Shown: positions 61,641 to 64,000 of the stretch, piece by piece
Position numbering within the stretch: the stretch's first letter is position 1
Layout: each line of letters opens with the position of its first letter
From: Sipunculus nudus
Taxonomy: Eukaryota > Annelida > Sipuncula > Golfingiida > Sipunculidae
Direction: 5' to 3'
DNA: 64,000 nt
Assembly: GCA_026874595.1 (NCBI GenBank)
Contig: CM049311.1
Coordinates: 77,018,453 to 77,082,452, forward strand
Position numbers and translations under genes: made by a program
Notes under the pieces: model-generated
Databases searched by the model: none
What the model saw: the letters and a program-made list of their open reading frames with translations, nothing else
What the model was told of the DNA's origin: nothing

Positions 61641-61970
61641 CACTTGAAAGGCCAGTATAACACCATCAGATGATATAAAGCTTGTCTGCTGCTCAACAAA
61701 TTGGCACGATTTCGGACCGGGCGCCGCTTGAATCTCTCTTCTATGAAATAGTCACCTGCCTGCAAGGCGCACGAGTCTGTATGCGCGGCCCTGATTTTGG
61801 GATAAAGCCCTCCACCTGCCTGTATTACGCCTTCTGCCCTCGAACCAATGTCCGGCCGTCACGGGGTGAGGCCCTACTGATATCCCCCCGGATTGAATTA
61901 CTTGTAGTAATTATCGGACTCACGCAACCAAGAAATCGTCTAAAAACTTCGTCGGGTAAAACTTGAACGA
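61641..61970. other. GC-richer segment with an unrecognised open frame
   Basis: A 94-codon plus-strand frame (61682-61966) lies in a CpG-containing patch. Its product shows no domain I know, and no clear acceptor/donor pair brackets it. It could be regulatory DNA. Confidence 0.3.
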
Positions 61971-64000
61971 ATCCAATATTTCTTGCACTCTTTATCTAAT
62001 CAGGCAGAAAATGATTAAAATGCCGGTGGTACCGTGTGTATTTACTTGATCATATCCTGGAATTATATTCTACCATAACGGAATGCTGCAATGTTGGTAT
62101 TGCAAAATGTAAGACATATAACACAGCAAGGAACAGCAGTCATTTATATAACTATTGTTTTCCTTAGTAAAAATATTCGTTACTGTTAATAGTCGTTTTC
62201 TCTTCGGTGTATATATTTCCTATTTACGCAAACAAATTTAAAAGTTGCAGCAGCCTAGAACGATACTTCATGTAAGAGCTTTTGAATTAATAATATTTTT
62301 CTTTTCAGATATAGGTATTACATCATATACTTTGCTTTAAATAAATTTAAAACCAATGACTTTGAGAGAATATATATTTTATTTGAATGTTTTTACTTTG
62401 AATAGTATAATACAGCCATCACAATTAAAATTTCTTTTCTTTAATTTAGAACAACTCGTGTAAATATTTAAAATACGAGAATTCTTACAAAAAATTGTAA
62501 ATATAAACATTTCATAATTTCTTCGTCTCATTAATGCACCTTTATATATGTTTAATTATAAATAAAGGCCAGGTATCGTTCAAACCATGAATACGCTCAT
62601 AAGTAGTAGCAGATTGGGAAAAGTGGAGACTGTTTAGAGAATGGGCTCGTAATGATAAGACTGCTGGACGTCAGCCAGAAATGACCTGGAAAGGCAGGGA
62701 GCCAAGGGTAGCTCTGACAAATGGTACTGAGAGCCATCAAGATCGGAGGAATTTGGGTAGGGGAGGCTTATAGCTTCTACAGATAATCACAGGCCCTGTT
62801 GGACCCAAAACCCACTAATTCCTGGCGATGATAGCCGAAGGTTCCCCATAAATAAGAGATGTTTGCAAAGGTGATTGTTTCGATAACCATCGCGCCCCAG
62901 CGTTTTACCGCCCTGTGGCTGTTACCACAACTGCAATACTGGGAAATCCTAAAAATAAAGAAATTCGGGTTTATCGTCGCCATAAGTGTTTAAAGGTGGA
63001 CTTGACAGGGAAGCTCGGGTTGGGTGCATGGGCATGCGAGACGCTTGTGTAAAAACAATTGTATTGCATATAATTATAATTCAAAAGGCTATTTTGAAAA
63101 AAATAAAACCGCATTAACTGTCCAAATATATAGTTATACGTCGCATAAAGTTATTATATCCTTGACCTTTTATTTGATAAATTCACGTTCATGATAAAAA
63201 CAGTAACAGGAATTTCATAATATTTCATTTATCAAAGATGAGATCGGTTTAATTGTATCCGATATTTTTAAATTACGGATATACTTCATATCCGACTTCC
63301 GAAAGAAAATACGTGATACAGGGTTTAATTAAGACACGTGGAACCTGCACTTTTCTGCTCATGTTCTCTTTGTATGTTAAGGATTGTGTAGTGAATGCTT
63401 TGTGCTAGAATTAGCAGTGATATGAAGCATACTTTTAATGTTTAGAAACATCTTGGGAAAGATGTTGCCCTCATAGTATCAACTAGTTAGTAATGAGTTT
63501 CAATTAAGGAAGAAGGCTTGATTATCAGTGATGCTGATAAAATAGGTATATCTGTATCAGACTACATCACCGGCTTTCAGAATCTTGAGTTCCATTATTC
63601 CTTTACCGATTTCTTGGATTATTCCCTTAATGTCACGTTATACGTGTTACTGAAGGTCAAACTAAATCGACTGATTGCTTGACGGTGTCGTCAAGTATGC
63701 ATGAGTTAAATACAAATTATCGTCATATGTAAGGGTTAATGTTTATTCTTCAATACTTTGGTCAGCATGGGAAGCATTGGACAGCTCTCGAAATAAAATC
63801 ATGGTTCATGTAAAATTATTAATATATCACGCTTTGGATATCACCCTTGCATAACATTTAAACGTAATTAAATGAACGGAAATGTTTATATAAAGCATTC
63901 TTTCACAGGGATTTCATATATGATCTGATATATACCTGCATGATTGGAACATGATTGCAACCCATTACCTCTTGTATATATTGGAGAAATCAATATTGCG
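61971..64000. other. Non-coding stretch
   Basis: AT-rich apart from a more balanced segment at 62600-63050, which holds only short unrecognised frames. Nothing else is supported. Confidence 0.5.

Noticed and set aside
1-64000. let-7, lin-4/miR-125 or miR-100 hairpins near a Lin-28-like exon
   Set aside because: I looked for their mature sequences by eye on the plus strand and found none. A proper search of both strands with mismatches was not possible.

Overview
The window is non-coding eukaryotic DNA from a large, AT-rich animal genome. About 18 (TA)n microsatellites, several long mononucleotide runs, intron-style splice signals and dispersed non-autonomous repeats rule out a bacterial, viral or organellar source. 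A mollusc, quite possibly a bivalve, fits best. I base that on recollection of similar hairpin-plus-GTCCGTCCGTC repeats and of repeats carrying AAGGTCAAAGGTCAAGGTCA-type sequence in mollusc genomes, and on the invertebrate Lin-28-like look of the one exon found. The species cannot be named.

Only one piece of protein-coding sequence is convincing: a 95-bp internal exon at 26897-26991 (+) that encodes the first half of a cold-shock domain. It has a branch-point-like site, a pyrimidine-rich acceptor and a near-perfect donor, and it most resembles invertebrate Lin-28. Its neighbouring exons were not identified, so most of the window is probably intron or flank of this gene. A possible tiny first coding exon at 15632-15641, in a GC-rich island, has a compatible phase but is weakly supported. 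Three copies of a POU-dimer palindrome (ATGAATATTCAT) lie in the 790 bp upstream of the exon, and a POU octamer between two SOX-like half-sites lies near 19.16 kb.

The repeats are richly structured. A modular family starts with a hairpin 'head' (GCTCAGCTGACTATAAGTCA-like, followed by GTCCGTCC) and ends with a 'tail' (CAGCTGAGCGCCGTGACCCA-like). One copy at 23.73-25.80 kb has a single head and tail. At 5.69-14.14 kb heads and bodies are tandemly amplified, and the head array is interrupted by a 680-bp element with 70-bp terminal inverted repeats. Two copies at 46.15-47.78 and 47.99-50.01 kb have a different interior: about 15 units of roughly 145 bp, each with clustered AGGTCA nuclear-receptor half-sites.

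GC-richer islands stand out at 15.56-17.66, 34.10-35.76, 41.03-41.42, 52.58-53.28, 55.23-55.37, 59.22-59.50, 61.64-61.97 and 62.60-63.05 kb. The one at 55.24-55.35 kb looks like a TATA-less promoter: a CCAAT box, a canonical RFX X-box and an AAAATGGCGGC start or YY1 element. No transposase, reverse transcriptase, tRNA, rRNA, known miRNA or CRISPR array was recognised. The many open frames of 60-200 codons look like chance or low-complexity frames.
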